Shown: positions 35,169-46,172 of the stretch, in pieces
Numbering within the stretch: the stretch's first letter is position 1
Layout: each line of letters starts with the position of its first letter
Source of the DNA: Nemania diffusa
Lineage: Eukaryota > Ascomycota > Sordariomycetes > Xylariales > Xylariaceae
Assembly: GCA_038501195.1 (NCBI GenBank)
Contig: JBBPUQ010000001.1
Span: 2,976,001 to 3,040,000, forward strand
DNA length: 64,000 bases
Direction of reading: 5' to 3'
Program-made: the position numbers and the translations under genes
Notes under the pieces: model-generated
Told to the model about the DNA's origin: nothing
Database searches by the model: none
Seen by the model: the letters and a program-made list of their open reading frames with translations, nothing else

Positions 35169-36873
35169 ATGGATGCTTTTCTAAGAGGTGCAAAACGCAA
35201 GTCATCATCCATCGCACAAGAATCGACTTGGGGCGACGATGATGACTCAACGGAGGTGAAGCTTGCTATGCTTGCCTCGCTGACCCCGGATATATCCCAA
35301 GAAGCCTTACTTGATGCTCTTTTGGCCAACGACGGCTCTGTTGACCAAGCTGCTGCTTCTCTCCTGGATGGACAAACGGCACCAAAGAAGTCTCGCGCTG
35401 CCACTACTGTGGGTTCTCAGACATCACTGAAGTCCTTTGCCTCTAAATCATCCGGAATCGAGGGAACTGGGACCGCAAAACGGGCTAAACTGCTGTCTAA
35501 GAAGGGGGTTACACTCTATCTCTATGATCCCGAAGACGTTGCCGATCACACACCATGTAGTATTATTCACAATTTTCTCCCCCCAGAAGAGGCTAACGAT
35601 TTACTTCGAGAAATGCTTGAAGAATCAAAATCTTTTGAGAAGGTTACCTTTAAGCTCTTCGATAATGTGGTTCAAAGCCCACATACATCTAGTTTCTATT
35701 TAGCTACTGAGGCTGAGGTCAACACCCAGAAACACGAGTACTTTTATTACGGGGGCCGTCTAGCAGTGAGTTTCACTTTGTCAACGGAGCTAAACCCAGG
35801 CCTCGTTCAGTCCCGAAGCCCCTGAATTCGGGCTCATAATACACCATTCTATTCCACCACCCCGAAGTTCTCAATTGGCTTTTCGTTTAAGCTACTGACG
35901 CTTGGTAGGATGTTCGTAGAATCACACCCCAACTTTTACGAGTGAAGCCCAAGGTGCAAGAAATAGTCAATAGAGAGATACAAGCCCGCATCAAGACACA
36001 TTACCTCGACGGCAAAAAGTTGAGATACCAATGTCCCGACGACTGGACGCCAAATGCAGCTTTCGTTAACTGCTACAATGGCCCTCACGAATCTGTTGGA
36101 TATCACAGCGACCATCTTACGTCAGTCCCTTGAAGTCTTCTATTCCCACTTCTAGCATGCCCGAGAGCCATAAATCACCTTTGACGAACAGTTTTAACTC
36201 TTGCTACCCCTACTCGCTCCCGAAACCCTGAGTGATGTTTACCACAAGTAGGCATTATTGACCCCAGTGTTCTAACAGGTACCTCGGTCCTCGGGCTGTC
36301 ATCGGCTCACTCTCTCTGGGTGTCGCACGGGAGTTCCGCGTGCGTCGCATAGTGCCGAAAGACGCCGATAACAACCTAACAGATGAGGCCGATGCACAGG
36401 GACAGATCTCTATCCATCTACCACATAACTCACTGCTAATCATGCACGCTGAGATGCAGGAGGAGTGGAAGCATAGCATCGCCCCGGCACAGGCGATCGA
36501 TCCTCACCCTGTGGCTGGGAATCGAAGGATCAATATCACCTATCGAGATTATAAGCCGAACTTCCACCCAATGTTTACTCCAAGATGCAAGTGCAATCTT
36601 CCAGTTATCCTCAGAACTGTGCAGCGAAAAAAGGATAATTGGGGAAGGTATTTCTGGAGTGAGTCTATCGTGGAACCTCTTGTATTGCATTCCATATACA
36701 ACTGATACTGACATCATGTGGTGGTAGTGTGTCATCGTGGTAATGTACCAGGAAAGGAGAACTGCTCTTTCTTTCAATGGGCTGACTTCGACGACGACGG
36801 AATACCCAGCTGGGATAAGGCGCGATACAAGAAGACAGGTGCGCCAGCAGATCAGGGTCTGCACCAAGTTTGA
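35169..36873 (+). CDS. CUE-AlkB-GRF alkylation-repair dioxygenase
   Basis: Four exons: 35169-35765, 35909-36120, 36279-36658 and 36728-36873, 444 aa. Residues about 30-66 form a CUE-like ubiquitin-binding helix bundle (AMLASLTPDISQEALLDALL). The centre, about 110-365, is an AlkB-type 2-oxoglutarate/Fe(II) dioxygenase with iron ligands H265 and D267 in GYHSDHLTYLGP, H335 in EWKHSI, and the 2OG-binding arginines in RRINITYRDY. The C-terminus is a GRF zinc finger: CKC, YFWMCHRG and ENCSFFQW. ALKBH enzymes oxidatively remove alkyl groups from DNA or RNA, and GRF fingers (APE2, NEIL3, TOP3A) bind single-stranded DNA. The combination suggests damage-site recruitment through ubiquitin and ssDNA, which is inference. 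Catalytic residues are intact. Convergent and only 146 bp from the GFA gene. Confidence 0.9.
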
Positions 36874-37019
36874 CAGAGAAACAACAACCAGCACCTAGGC
36901 AGCAACAAAGCTAATTCTTAAATATGTCATTCATGGCTAATTTACGAAATGTAATTGAGATGCTAGGTAAACCATGTTATAAGCTGGTTGCCTACTATTC
37001 GGTCAGCCCCGCTCCTCAC

Positions 37020-38194
37020 TTAAGGCTCAACATATCCTGGCTTGATGAGATTGTAGCCGTCTAGGCGAGCCGGGGTCAAATCGTTGACGTCCAAACCATC
37101 AATAACCCGCAGGTTAAGTGCTTTTATCAATATAGCGCCTTCATACCATTTCCTGGTGTCTGGGTCCATTTGAGCAACTCGCTCATCGGTAGCCAGCACG
37201 GCCTCCGAGGAGATAGGAATACCGCAAATCTTGCAGAACTTCTTGCCCGCAAATTTTTTCCCTAAATAATACGTGGCGAGATTCTCTTTTCCCTCGATCG
37301 TGACATGCGCATGGATCGGGTAGATCCACGTCGCACCGTACTACATCACTCACTGTGGTTAGCTACGCCAGGCATTCTTGGGGTCGAGGGCGATTTAGCG
37401 ACATCTACTAAAACTTACCCTGCTACAGATGCTGCAGTTGCATTCAACTAGTCCCTGCAACTCTTTGTCGATAGGCTTCGATTTCAGGGCGACGGTGACG
37501 GCACCACAATGGCAACTGCCAGTATATAGCTGACCGCCCTCGACATCTGCGGTAGGTTGATGCCCTTCGAACTTGTGGGGCTTATATGCTGGAGGAATGG
37601 CAGCCCCATTAAAGCTAGATGTAGGAAGATAAGCACGAACCCTTGGGATATTCGGGGGCATGGCGGAGGTCTTACGTATTGGTATCAAGTTTCCAGACAT
37701 CGATTTGCTCAGGCTGGATGGTGCGCACCTGGACACATATTAGTTATCTCTGCAGACACCTCTATGTCTATAGGGGGGGTTGAGGTAAACTTACGTTGAA
37801 TCCGTTTTCTGGCAGCTTGTCCTCGCCGGCCTTGGGGGGAGTCAAGTGTCCGACGACCATCAATGAGACTCCGCATGTCGAGCAAAACTAGAGACATGGT
37901 GTTAGCCCTTGTGCCCTACGATTTCCTCATGGCCACGACAGCGCAAGTAGACGAACGGACCTTGTGGGTAAACTGTTTGTTGTTGAAATTGTAATTGGTC
38001 AGTGCCGTCGGGTCGCCCTTGATGAACTTGACATCGGTGGGCTTCGGGAAGGCCCAGAGGACGCCCTTCTTGTAGCAGATGCTGCAGTTACACGCCGACG
38101 CCTGCTTGATCTCAGGCAGAGTGATCTCGTAGACGAACGCCGCACAGTGGCAGTTGCCGCGGTAGGTCTTTAGTGGTGCTTGCTGTTCAGTCAT
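37020..38194 (-). CDS. Tandem double-domain GFA/DUF636 (CENP-V type) protein
   Basis: Five exons on the minus strand: 37961-38194, 37795-37887, 37676-37728, 37419-37614 and 37020-37340, 298 aa with every junction in frame. Two complete GFA modules follow each other. The first has GNCHC (C15, C17), ACNCSIC (C35, C37, C40) and FCSTCG (C80, C83). The second has GSCHCG, ECNCSIC and FCKICG. These are the seven cysteines that hold two zinc ions in GFA-fold proteins. The family includes a Paracoccus protein once described as a glutathione-formaldehyde enzyme; most fungal members have no proven activity. The linker joining the modules contains VWKLDTNTFNG, created by a splice that joins AC to C. Tandem fusion probably arose by duplication, since each half looks like a complete single-domain relative. 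Confidence 0.88.
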
Positions 38195-40411
38195 TTTAGA
38201 AGATGTGTAGATGTAAGTAGGTAATTGAAGATATCGAGAAGCTGAGGAGGAAAGGGAGAAGAGAAAGGAGAGAGCAAGTGGCGATAAGACTTTCTTATAA
38301 AGAACGATGTCTATGCGTAAGTATATATATAATAAGAAACCATGTAACACCGCGACCAAGCCTTATTGACTGAACCCCCCGGCTTCGTCCGACCGCTCTT
38401 CCAGCAAACATCAACTTGTTGGGATCGGTCTCCTCAGGTGTCCGAGGGCCGTCGTCCACATCCATGCATCTATTTTTTCAGCTTCAGCTTCATCTGGAAC
38501 CTACAGATCCTACTCTAGCACAGTACACAGAACTAGCTCTCCGGTACGCCGTTATGTACTCCCAATAGTTCCTCTCACAGAACGCCCCCCAAATACCAGG
38601 TACTGGAAAGCGACTGTAAGTAAGCCGCCCAAAATTTGAAAGACCCAGGCTAGGCGCTCGATCGTGGACTTGATTGGATCGTTGGTAGTTCGTATCTTGG
38701 GCTAGGGTGCGAACTAGATAGGTAGGTGACAGCACGCCCTTTCAAAGACTCGTGTGGTCCAGATAGGTAATTAATTATTACCCCGCCTACAGCAGGCCTT
38801 TTTGTCGACGCGGAACCGCGTCAGACCCGGGATGATCGGTTATTTCGTGTCGCGTTGTCAGGTGACTGAGTCATAGGCCGATATCCTAGCATCTAGATCC
38901 CTGACACTTTAAGCTTGAAGTTCTTCTGTTCGTCCGCTTCATAATTGCAGCGACAGAGCCCATGCTCCTCTTCACAGTATAATCCCCGACGGTATCGATA
39001 CAGTGCCCCATTGCTAGGGTAGGTACCTACATGTATGTATGTAGGTATGCGTAGAATAATTAGATAGTGGACCTATACGTATGCGTAGGTAAGTATGTAT
39101 GTATTTTAGACACTACCCAGTTAGTTCGCCAGAAACGAGTTATCATAACAAGGCATTTAGTTACCCAGTTCCTATCCATAGTCTAGGCTAGATGCCACCA
39201 GCTCTATCCAAGGGGGAAGCAGCCCTTCGGCAACTCTGATGTTTTTGGCGGGATTTGATATCTTTCCTTTAAGTAGGAATAGTACATATGCCTCTGTTTA
39301 TCACAACCCCTGACAACTCAACGTTGAGGATGTAGGATGGTCGAAGCGGTCGTTGAGGGGGTTTTGATTTCTATCACCATGTGTACTAAAGAGGTTTGGG
39401 ATTTAGTTGGAAGTTTTTGTTGGGCCAATCTTTGAGATATCTATATAGGTTGAGTCCCGAGGCATGAGCTCTACGATTAGTGATCAAAAATGGTCCTGGC
39501 GACAACGAGTTGCCTCTCTTGTAGACTAGCTCACTTCTAATTCATATTCTTGATGTCGTGGTTTCATTTTGTAGCCGAAGTCTCGAACAAGCTAAATATA
39601 GAGAGTGAAGCATCGAAAATAATCGAGATACAGCGACCAACTATCATTGATAGTTAGGTAGATCTAGCTAAGATTGTAAACAAATGCCACAATTAAAAAT
39701 AGGACTTGGGTAGCTCTATACCTATACCTACCTACGCATACTAGTATACTTCTTACTGGAGCTAAGCTATCATCTAGGTCCTAGAACATTAACCATAAGG
39801 TAGTTATAAACGGGCTCTATTTGTCTAGGTATTTGTCTCTTAGTCTAACAAGAGAACCATTATACATAGGGATAATATTGAAATATCGTTGATCTAACCA
39901 GAAGAGGCCTACTAAGTGCCCACTTACCAAGAACCCCAGCCTCTCATTTACGCTACCTACAGACTGCCTACTGCATATGGTTAGTATCGATATCTAGGTA
40001 CCTAAGGGATGCCATAATGGAGGGACCTACCTATCTAAATCGAATCATTCTGCGGCATTCCGCTATTTCGTGATTCGTCACCAACATCTTTACCGCGAGC
40101 TCAATCAACATCGAAATCATATTGAAATATTATGTACTCACGTAAAATTAAAAATTCCCCAAAGGCCCAAATCAATCGAGGTGAATGAATGAATACCTGC
40201 TTGCACTGAAAGTTCGGGTATCTCACTCTTCATCGTCGTTCTATCGACTCCTGTCACATTGGCAAACATAGCCTACCTGTACCTATGCCGCATAGTGTTG
40301 ATAGCCTCGAAAACCGATCGCGTGGCTTTACCTTCACAGATGCGCCCGCCGCGCCCTCCTCTGATCCAGCTGTAGCCTAAGACAAAAAGAAGAAAAAACA
40401 CGCGCGACGGA
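38195..40411. other. Divergent intergenic region, no gene seen
   Basis: 2.2 kb between two divergent starts. It contains scattered TAGGTA/ATGTATGTA words (39020-39100 and 39720-39750) and moderately AT-rich DNA. The 81-codon frame at 38490-38735 (minus) has no support. Pyrimidine-rich DNA near 40360-40400 may be the leader of the next gene. Confidence 0.45.
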
Positions 40412-41107
40412 ATGCCACCCCTCTCTCCTCTCCTTCCGATCCATCCGCCACGGTCGCGCTACTCTATCCCTTCGCTCGAGACCTTGCGAGCGCTCAGACC
40501 CCGCACATTCGTAGGCGCGACCACAGTCCCCCAGGGCTATGGGAACGCGCCGTTCGGCCCGGACTCTGGGACCGTCGCAGGCATAGTTCTTGGCTCCGTA
40601 GCCGGTTTCCTACTGCTCCTCGCGCTCCTATACTGGTTCGTGAACATCGGGCAGGGCCCGCGGATGAGGGAGGAAGGGTCGGTTGGCGGTGGCCGGACGG
40701 CGTCTGTGGTATCGTGGACCTCGCGGCCGCGCGGCCCCCCTCGCAAGCATCCTCGGCGCAGCAAGCGCGCCTCGCGGCGCGAGAAGGTCGAGATCCGGCG
40801 GGAGAGGGTCGTTCCCGTCCGCGTCGAGCGCGAGGACCAGATCGTCGTCGAGGAGTTCCAGTCAGGGTCGCGTTCACGGTCGCGCTCCAGGCCCCGGAGC
40901 CTAAGCCGTGGGCCGCCTCCACAGAGAAGGGGGCGGAATGACGGGGACGACATGATTGTCGTTGAGGAGGACCCCCCCTCGCCGCGCAGAAGGAGAGATA
41001 GCATGAGGAGCCACCGCACGAGGAGGAGCGATGATCGGAGGGGCTCGTTTAGAGAGGACGTCTACATACGAGACGTAAGTCGACACAGGAGCAGCTCAAG
41101 GGCGTGA
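40412..41107 (+). CDS. Single-pass membrane protein with RS-rich cytoplasmic tail
   Basis: Intronless frame of 231 aa. The N-terminal 50 residues are Pro/Gly-rich. Residues 55-77 are one clear membrane helix (VAGIVLGSVAGFLLLLALLYW). The tail is basic and rich in Arg-Ser pairs (GSRSRSRSRPRSLSRGP, SPRRRRDSMRSHRTRRS), with two short acidic IVVEE elements (QIVVEEFQ, MIVVEEDP). I do not recognise a family with assigned function; GPDSGTVAGIVLG-type helices are common in uncharacterised ascomycete proteins. There is no obvious signal peptide, and topology is inferred from positive charge after the helix. GC content is higher than in the flanks, producing long shadow frames on both strands. An upstream exon cannot be excluded. 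Confidence 0.65.
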   Translation: MPPLSPLLPIHPPRSRYSIPSLETLRALRPRTFVGATTVPQGYGNAPFGPDSGTVAGIVLGSVAGFLLLLALLYWFVNIGQGPRMREEGSVGGGRTASVVSWTSRPRGPPRKHPRRSKRASRREKVEIRRERVVPVRVEREDQIVVEEFQSGSRSRSRSRPRSLSRGPPPQRRGRNDGDDMIVVEEDPPSPRRRRDSMRSHRTRRSDDRRGSFREDVYIRDVSRHRSSSRA

Positions 41108-42146
41108 GCTACGACCTACGCGATGAAGGACACGAACCAAAGACAGAGACGCAGAGAGAAGGCTATCTGCAAACGAGAAACGCCATGTTTGTGTTAGGAA
41201 TACGGGCATATCGGGCCCAGCCCTACGCCATTCTTTGGTGAGGCTGCGGGATTTACTTGTTCGAGGGCAAGAAACAAGCATGACGAGGCTGGGACCGGGT
41301 TATGTACATTTTTGGGCCTTAGAAGCTAAGGGCTGGCATAGGTTTGGAGTTTGACTCATTTTTGGTCTTGACGAGAAACATGTACACTTTGTCCGTGATG
41401 TGTTCTTCCATATGATGCACCTTAAGATAGCTTCTATATCCACCCATACTAATTAATGATTTATCTTCTCCAAGGCTTCATATGAGGCTCTACTAGATGC
41501 CCGAAAGCTTTCATTTAACTGATTGAACTAGTCGTTTCCTTGCAGGTCAGGCAAAAGTCTACTTTCTTTCCAAACCGTGACTAACTATGTGCTCGAGGGA
41601 ATTAGGGAACAACACCATTCAACAGGTGTATTTGACAGAGCTACACCGCAAGTGAGATACTCATGATGGTTTTATTCCTAAATACCTAGGTCACAATTGG
41701 TGGTGCCATAGTCATTTATTCCTGCCCACTTACAACGCACTCGTCCTACGCACTTTCTAAACAAGTAATAAGTAGGTATCTACCTATCAAGGTAGGAGTG
41801 TTTCATATTACCTATGTAGTTGAGATATCCACCTACCAACTTCACATGTGACATGAGTGGGGAGACCTTCGTCCTTTACTTCGTGGTGGATTATGACATC
41901 ATCACATCACCCTCAAGACCAATCCCAATCCAACAACACCTGTTATTTATCTAAACGCGTGAAACTAGCATTCCAGCACTCCCTTTTATCAATTGACTTG
42001 GACCCCCTTGGGATTTTCTTTTTTGATTTTCTTGATAACTTCGACTTACGAATAAACGTTGTCATTTCCACACCTTCACTAGACTAACCCACATCCATCC
42101 ACCAAGACAGTCATTCTAACACGCCCTTTCACCGGGCTCTGACACG
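41108..42146. other. Intergenic region
   Basis: 1.0 kb holding the 3' flank of the membrane-protein gene and the promoter of the SigF-like gene. TAGGTA-type words occur near 41690 and 41770-41820. The 76-codon frame 41857-42087 has no support. Confidence 0.45.
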
Positions 42147-43163
42147 ATGGAGAAACCAGAGGAAGAGATCGCGGATGTTATCCGGTCACTAACAATGGGC
42201 ACACGTGAAGAGCAAAAGGAAGCCCTAGACAATTATTTCCTTCCGGACGCTTATTTCGTCCACCCATTTTGTCGTGTGCCTTCGTTCAAGTCAAGACCAA
42301 TCCAAGTGCCTTTCATCAACAAGGAGTGGATAATCAACTCGCGTTTGCTGGTTCTGTTCGTCTACCAATGGTACAAGATCATGAGCCCTAAGATATTGCT
42401 TAAAGTAGATTCAACATGTAAGACTGCCCTTTGAACTCTGTCTGAGTAGGCGTACGCCCAAAGCAGAGAAGTTTCGATTTCCTCTCAGCGAATAGACCAT
42501 TACTCGGTTATCACGATACCATCGTAAAATAACATAATACGTGGCTATTTACTAACTACATTTCTTTTAGCGTTCGACAGGAAAACTAACTCTCTCTACG
42601 TTACTATTCGACAGTTAGTATTTCGGAGTCTTTTATTCCCCTGCTTAACATGCCTTCTCTCGTATATGCAGTCTGTTCATGCATATTCCTGAAGCTTCTT
42701 CAAAATAAGTTTTTTTTTTTTTTTGCTTGCTATCGAGGGTGCCTATTAACTCTTGACTTTTACTAGGACCTTCACGCTCTGGATTGTGCCTTTCTCCCTA
42801 TGGCAGGCCAACGTGAAGCTCGTTTGCTTACTCAAATTGATGAAGCTAGATGTGGACGAAAACAGGAAGCCACTGCTACCTAGAAACAGGCGCGAACGAA
42901 AGAACCACAACAAGAAGGCCGCTATGCCTTACCCAAAGAGCCTCTATTTCATTCATGGCCAGCAGGACCATTACCAATCTGACGACATGCTCAAGTTCAT
43001 CGCTCCCTTCGGCGCTTCAGCACTCTACTATCTATGGCAGCTCTTGGCGACCTTCCTGTGTATTATTGGCGCTACTCTCCTCTGGCCTGTGACATCAGTT
43101 TACGAGCGCGACCTCAACAAAGCTACTCAAAAAAGCAAGGGAAATGGGCACGAGGCAAACTAG
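42147..43163 (+). CDS. SigF-like NTF2-fold (SnoaL-like) domain protein with C-terminal membrane segment
   Basis: Three exons: 42147-42417, 42571-42613 (43 nt) and 42767-43163, 236 aa to the first stop. Introns have good branch and acceptor sites (ACTAACTACATTTCTTTTAG and CTTTTACTAG). The protein opens EEEIADVIRSLTMGT, then YFLPDAYFVHPFCRVPSF, YQWYKIMSPKILLKVDS, LYVTIRQ and LYFIHGQQDHYQSDDMLKFI. It ends with a hydrophobic segment around WQLLATFLCIIGATLLWPV. This order is that of the uncharacterised ascomycete family annotated as SigF-like NTF2-like domain proteins. No enzymatic role is established. Residues about 60-70 (KSRPIQVPFINKEWI) form an insertion I would check. The stop TAG (43161-43163) is followed in frame by 132 further codons; see the next entry. 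A T15 run lies in intron 2. Confidence 0.82.
42710..42724 (+). repeat. T15 homopolymer in intron 2 of the SigF-like gene
   Basis: Run of 15 T inside the intron 42614-42766, upstream of the branch and acceptor. Confidence 0.85.
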
Positions 43164-43562
43164 GATTACCCTCACGTTGTAGCCTTTTCCTCAAACCACC
43201 CACCGTGGCATCAGGAGTGGCCAATGACAAGGATGAATCATGATATGGATTACCTCAAAGACATATCAACTTACTGGCAAGAGCACTTGATCGGCAAATT
43301 TAGCAATATTGAGAATGGTAATGCCAAGAGCATTCTTGACCATGACGATAATAAGCTCGACGACTGTAGTAAATGCATCAGCAACGGCAGCATCAGCCCT
43401 GTTATTAGTGACGACAAGAACAGCACAGGAGCTGAATCTCAAGTCACCATAACCGCTTCAGAAGCTAAATCGCTTAGCTCCGGTACAAACACTGCTCTTA
43501 TAGGAGAAATTCCTAATTTTGTAAAGGAAGGCTACACCGAGGACGAGGACTCTGAGCTTTGA
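43164..43562 (+). CDS. 132-codon in-frame extension of the SigF-like gene, or separate small protein (ATG 43224)
   Basis: After TAG at 43161-43163 the frame continues DYPHVVAFSSNHPPWHQEW.. and stays open to TGA at 43560-43562. Inside it an ATG at 43224 would give a free-standing 112-aa protein. The sequence is rich in Ser, Asn, Asp and Glu (NAKSILDHDDNKLDD, KEGYTEDEDSEL), which resembles a disordered acidic tail more than UTR. A 132-codon open stretch is improbable by chance (about 0.2 percent with uniform bases). It could be a readthrough tail, a strain-specific nonsense mutation, or an independent gene. No phase-0 splice donor that would remove the TAG is convincing. Confidence 0.4.
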   Translation, partial: DYPHVVAFSSNHPPWHQEWPMTRMNHDMDYLKDISTYWQEHLIGKFSNIENGNAKSILDHDDNKLDDCSKCISNGSISPVISDDKNSTGAESQVTITASEAKSLSSGTNTALIGEIPNFVKEGYTEDEDSEL

Positions 43563-44412
43563 CTAGCTCGTGAGTACATGCGTGCTCACTCTTTAACGAC
43601 TAGTCGAGTCGCTCTGTGGATGAATCGCCGCGGCCGAAGAGGAATCCTGAGTAGAAATTTTCACCTATTAGGAATCACAAAGAATAGGGGTTTAGTCTGG
43701 GGTCGACATATAGGAAACCGAACAAGTCGGAAGCAGCGTGGTTTTATCTTTAAATTTTAGGAGCGAGGAGGAGGGCTTGCGCTGGCTATGGTAGCGGCGA
43801 CTGGGTTCATCTTTGGAGGCTTTGTACGAGTACTAGGGGTAGCGTAAGAGGCCTATCGCTGTGGTCAGATTCGAGTGGCTAGGAAGTAAGCACGTTATAA
43901 GCTCACTTAGAATAGAACTATTGTTGAGCGAATTACAATTGTACAGTTTTATACAAGCCCTTGCTGACTACCTAGTAAACCTAACAGCGGAATGTTCTTC
44001 TTTAATCCTGGGCATCATGAAACTAGGTAAAACGTGTTATGTAGACAGTTATACGAGAGGTATTAGGATAGGTGGGATAATTTATACTGAATAAGAGAAT
44101 TAGTGCGCTGTCTTGAAGTGCCCGAGGATTAATTCCTGTAGGGTATGCCTAGGCAAATTCGTACTCTTCTGGTCCTACTTGTGTTAGATTCTATAACAGT
44201 GATGGCTGATGATCGCTTTTCGGGCCTGTCGTTTCTCTCTCCTCCAAAGAGTCGCATCACACCATTTTATTGATACAATCCTGGACAGAATACCGTACGT
44301 TTATTCGCTTTTCCCACCTGCATTCCCTCTCTCTCTATATTTACTCTCTCCCTTGCCACGGCCAGGGGCCCTAGCGTAAAAGTCGCAAGCCATCATCCTA
44401 CGAATCATTAGA
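43563..44412. other. Intergenic region
   Basis: 850 bp. Short frames at 43578-43760 and 43861-44094 have no recognisable content. The right part should be the 3' flank of the next minus-strand gene. Confidence 0.45.
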
Positions 44413-45679
44413 TCAGTCCGTATTCAGAGGGGACTCGAGGCGAAAGTTGTCCGCATCGATGAGACGCATAGGCTCTGGGTCCCTGAATGGATCCTGCGCG
44501 CTGTCTAGCGACTCTAGACTAGCTCTAGCCTTCCCCCTCTTCTTCTCCTTTCTTGCCTTTGTCTTTTTCTTCCCGGGTGCAAGTGGTGGATCTTGGAATG
44601 GGTCTTCCCCTATCGATGGGGACGCTGGCCTTGTTGTTGTCCTTGACGATGATGATCTAGGGCTAAAGGTAAATATTTCTGCTAGTTTCTTCTTTACTTT
44701 TGCTCTGCTGGTCCCGGTCTCTTGGATTTGGTCTTCTTCTATTGGGCGACTTGACTCCCTTTCGCGGTTGATATTAGTATAGATTTCTTGCTCCTTCTTG
44801 GCCTTCTTTTCTTTCGGGTTGTCTTTGCTCAATTCTATGCCTTGAGACTGGGTATATGTAGGCATTGGAAAAGACGCTTGCAATACGGGTATAATCGCTG
44901 ATTTAGCCAAATGTTTCTTCGCTCCTTTCTCACTGGCCCGGCGTCGTTTACGGGATTCCTGAGAGATTTGAAGTTAATCATGGGTGCCACCTTCCGATCA
45001 ACAAACCCATGAACGGTTAGAAGATAGATCAATAGTTAAAGGGGCTAAACTAGGTGAGAATCCCTGTAGCTGATAGACTTGACTTGTTGACTAACCTTGA
45101 CAGCATCGTGAATATCATGCGCAATAAGGTACCCGTACGGCTCCTGACGGAATCGCAGACGTAGAGCGAGATATCGGCGCTGGGAATGGAGATCTCTGCC
45201 TTTCCAGTAGAATTCATTAAGAGCCCTCTACGGACACGGAGCATGTTAGTCATTTGGTACATGTGCGAGTGTTTTGACAACCTCAGTGATAAGTTGATAG
45301 ATGATATTTCGAAAGACTGGCTGAACTTTACCTTAGGATCTGGATGACATCGTCGGTGAAACACTTCCAGTACCCAAGTACGGACCTCACCTACACCGGC
45401 GTCCTCGCCCGGGGTGCTTTCGACGAGCCCTTCCTAGGAGTCTCTGAGATATTGTTGGTGTTGCTCCGAGTACCTGGGTTTGTGGATAGCGGACCTTGAG
45501 CTCGAACGAGGTACACGAGGTTCGTGAGAGAAGCCAGCCGAGTGCATATGAGTCCCACAGTCTGGAGTAGAGCTCCGTGCGCTGAGGGAGGCCCCGTTGT
45601 GACGGTTCGTCATGTTGGATCTAGTTATTGAAAGAGACCGGGGGGGTGAACTATTGTATAGAGCTAGAGTAGATGGCAT
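44413..45679 (-). CDS. Lysine-rich hypothetical protein (first exon tentative)
   Basis: Minus strand. Three exons are well supported: 45332-45433 (GEDAGVGEVRTWVLEVFHRRCHPDPK), 45096-45227 (RALNEFYWKGRDLHSQRRYLA.. to HDIHDAVK) and 44413-44958. All join in phase 0, with GACTAAC and acceptor signals. The last exon is rich in Lys, Arg and Ser (ESRKRRRASEKGAKKH, KKKTKARKEKKRGKARAS) with repeated DPFQDP and DPFRDP motifs, and suggests a nuclear or nucleic-acid-associated disordered protein. The first exon is uncertain. A frame from ATG 45679 runs to 45437 and meets a TAG at 45434-45436 in the same frame as the next exon. An intron 45434-45514 (donor GTACCT, acceptor CTCCTAG) would remove it in phase and give 314 aa in all. 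I recognise no family. Confidence 0.6.
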
Positions 45680-46172
45680 CAGGGTCTTACTAAATAAATG
45701 CAGTTGACAAGAGAACGTAGACGTGTCATCTTGCAGGCAATGATGAATTGGCAGGCGCCAACAAGAGCAGGAAAGTAATAGTCATCGCTTATATCGCACC
45801 TTACATCCTATAGTCTATAATTAGATTGTAAAATCAGGAGATAGCGAAGGCATGCCTACTACAAAAAAAGGCAGTCCAAGTGCATCAACTCGGGACACGG
45901 CTAAGAAACAACTCCTATTTATATAAGTCTCACGAAGACTATCTATGATACTTTAGCTAATAACAAATTAGGCGGGATACCTAATCTAATGACGGTTTTA
46001 ACCCATCTGAGGATTATGCAAAATAGTTGTTGTAAACCCTTGATGATTTAATAAGTCGCTTATCTGTATGCGTCGAGATGCAATGACCAGACTACTCTCT
46101 AGTTCTGTGTTGCCATGTAAGGATGACCTTGTCATCCACTGTTGAGTATGCTGCCCCTCGGCCCCTTACTGA
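45680..46172. other. Intergenic region
   Basis: AT-rich flank upstream of the lysine-rich gene. No gene seen. Confidence 0.4.
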
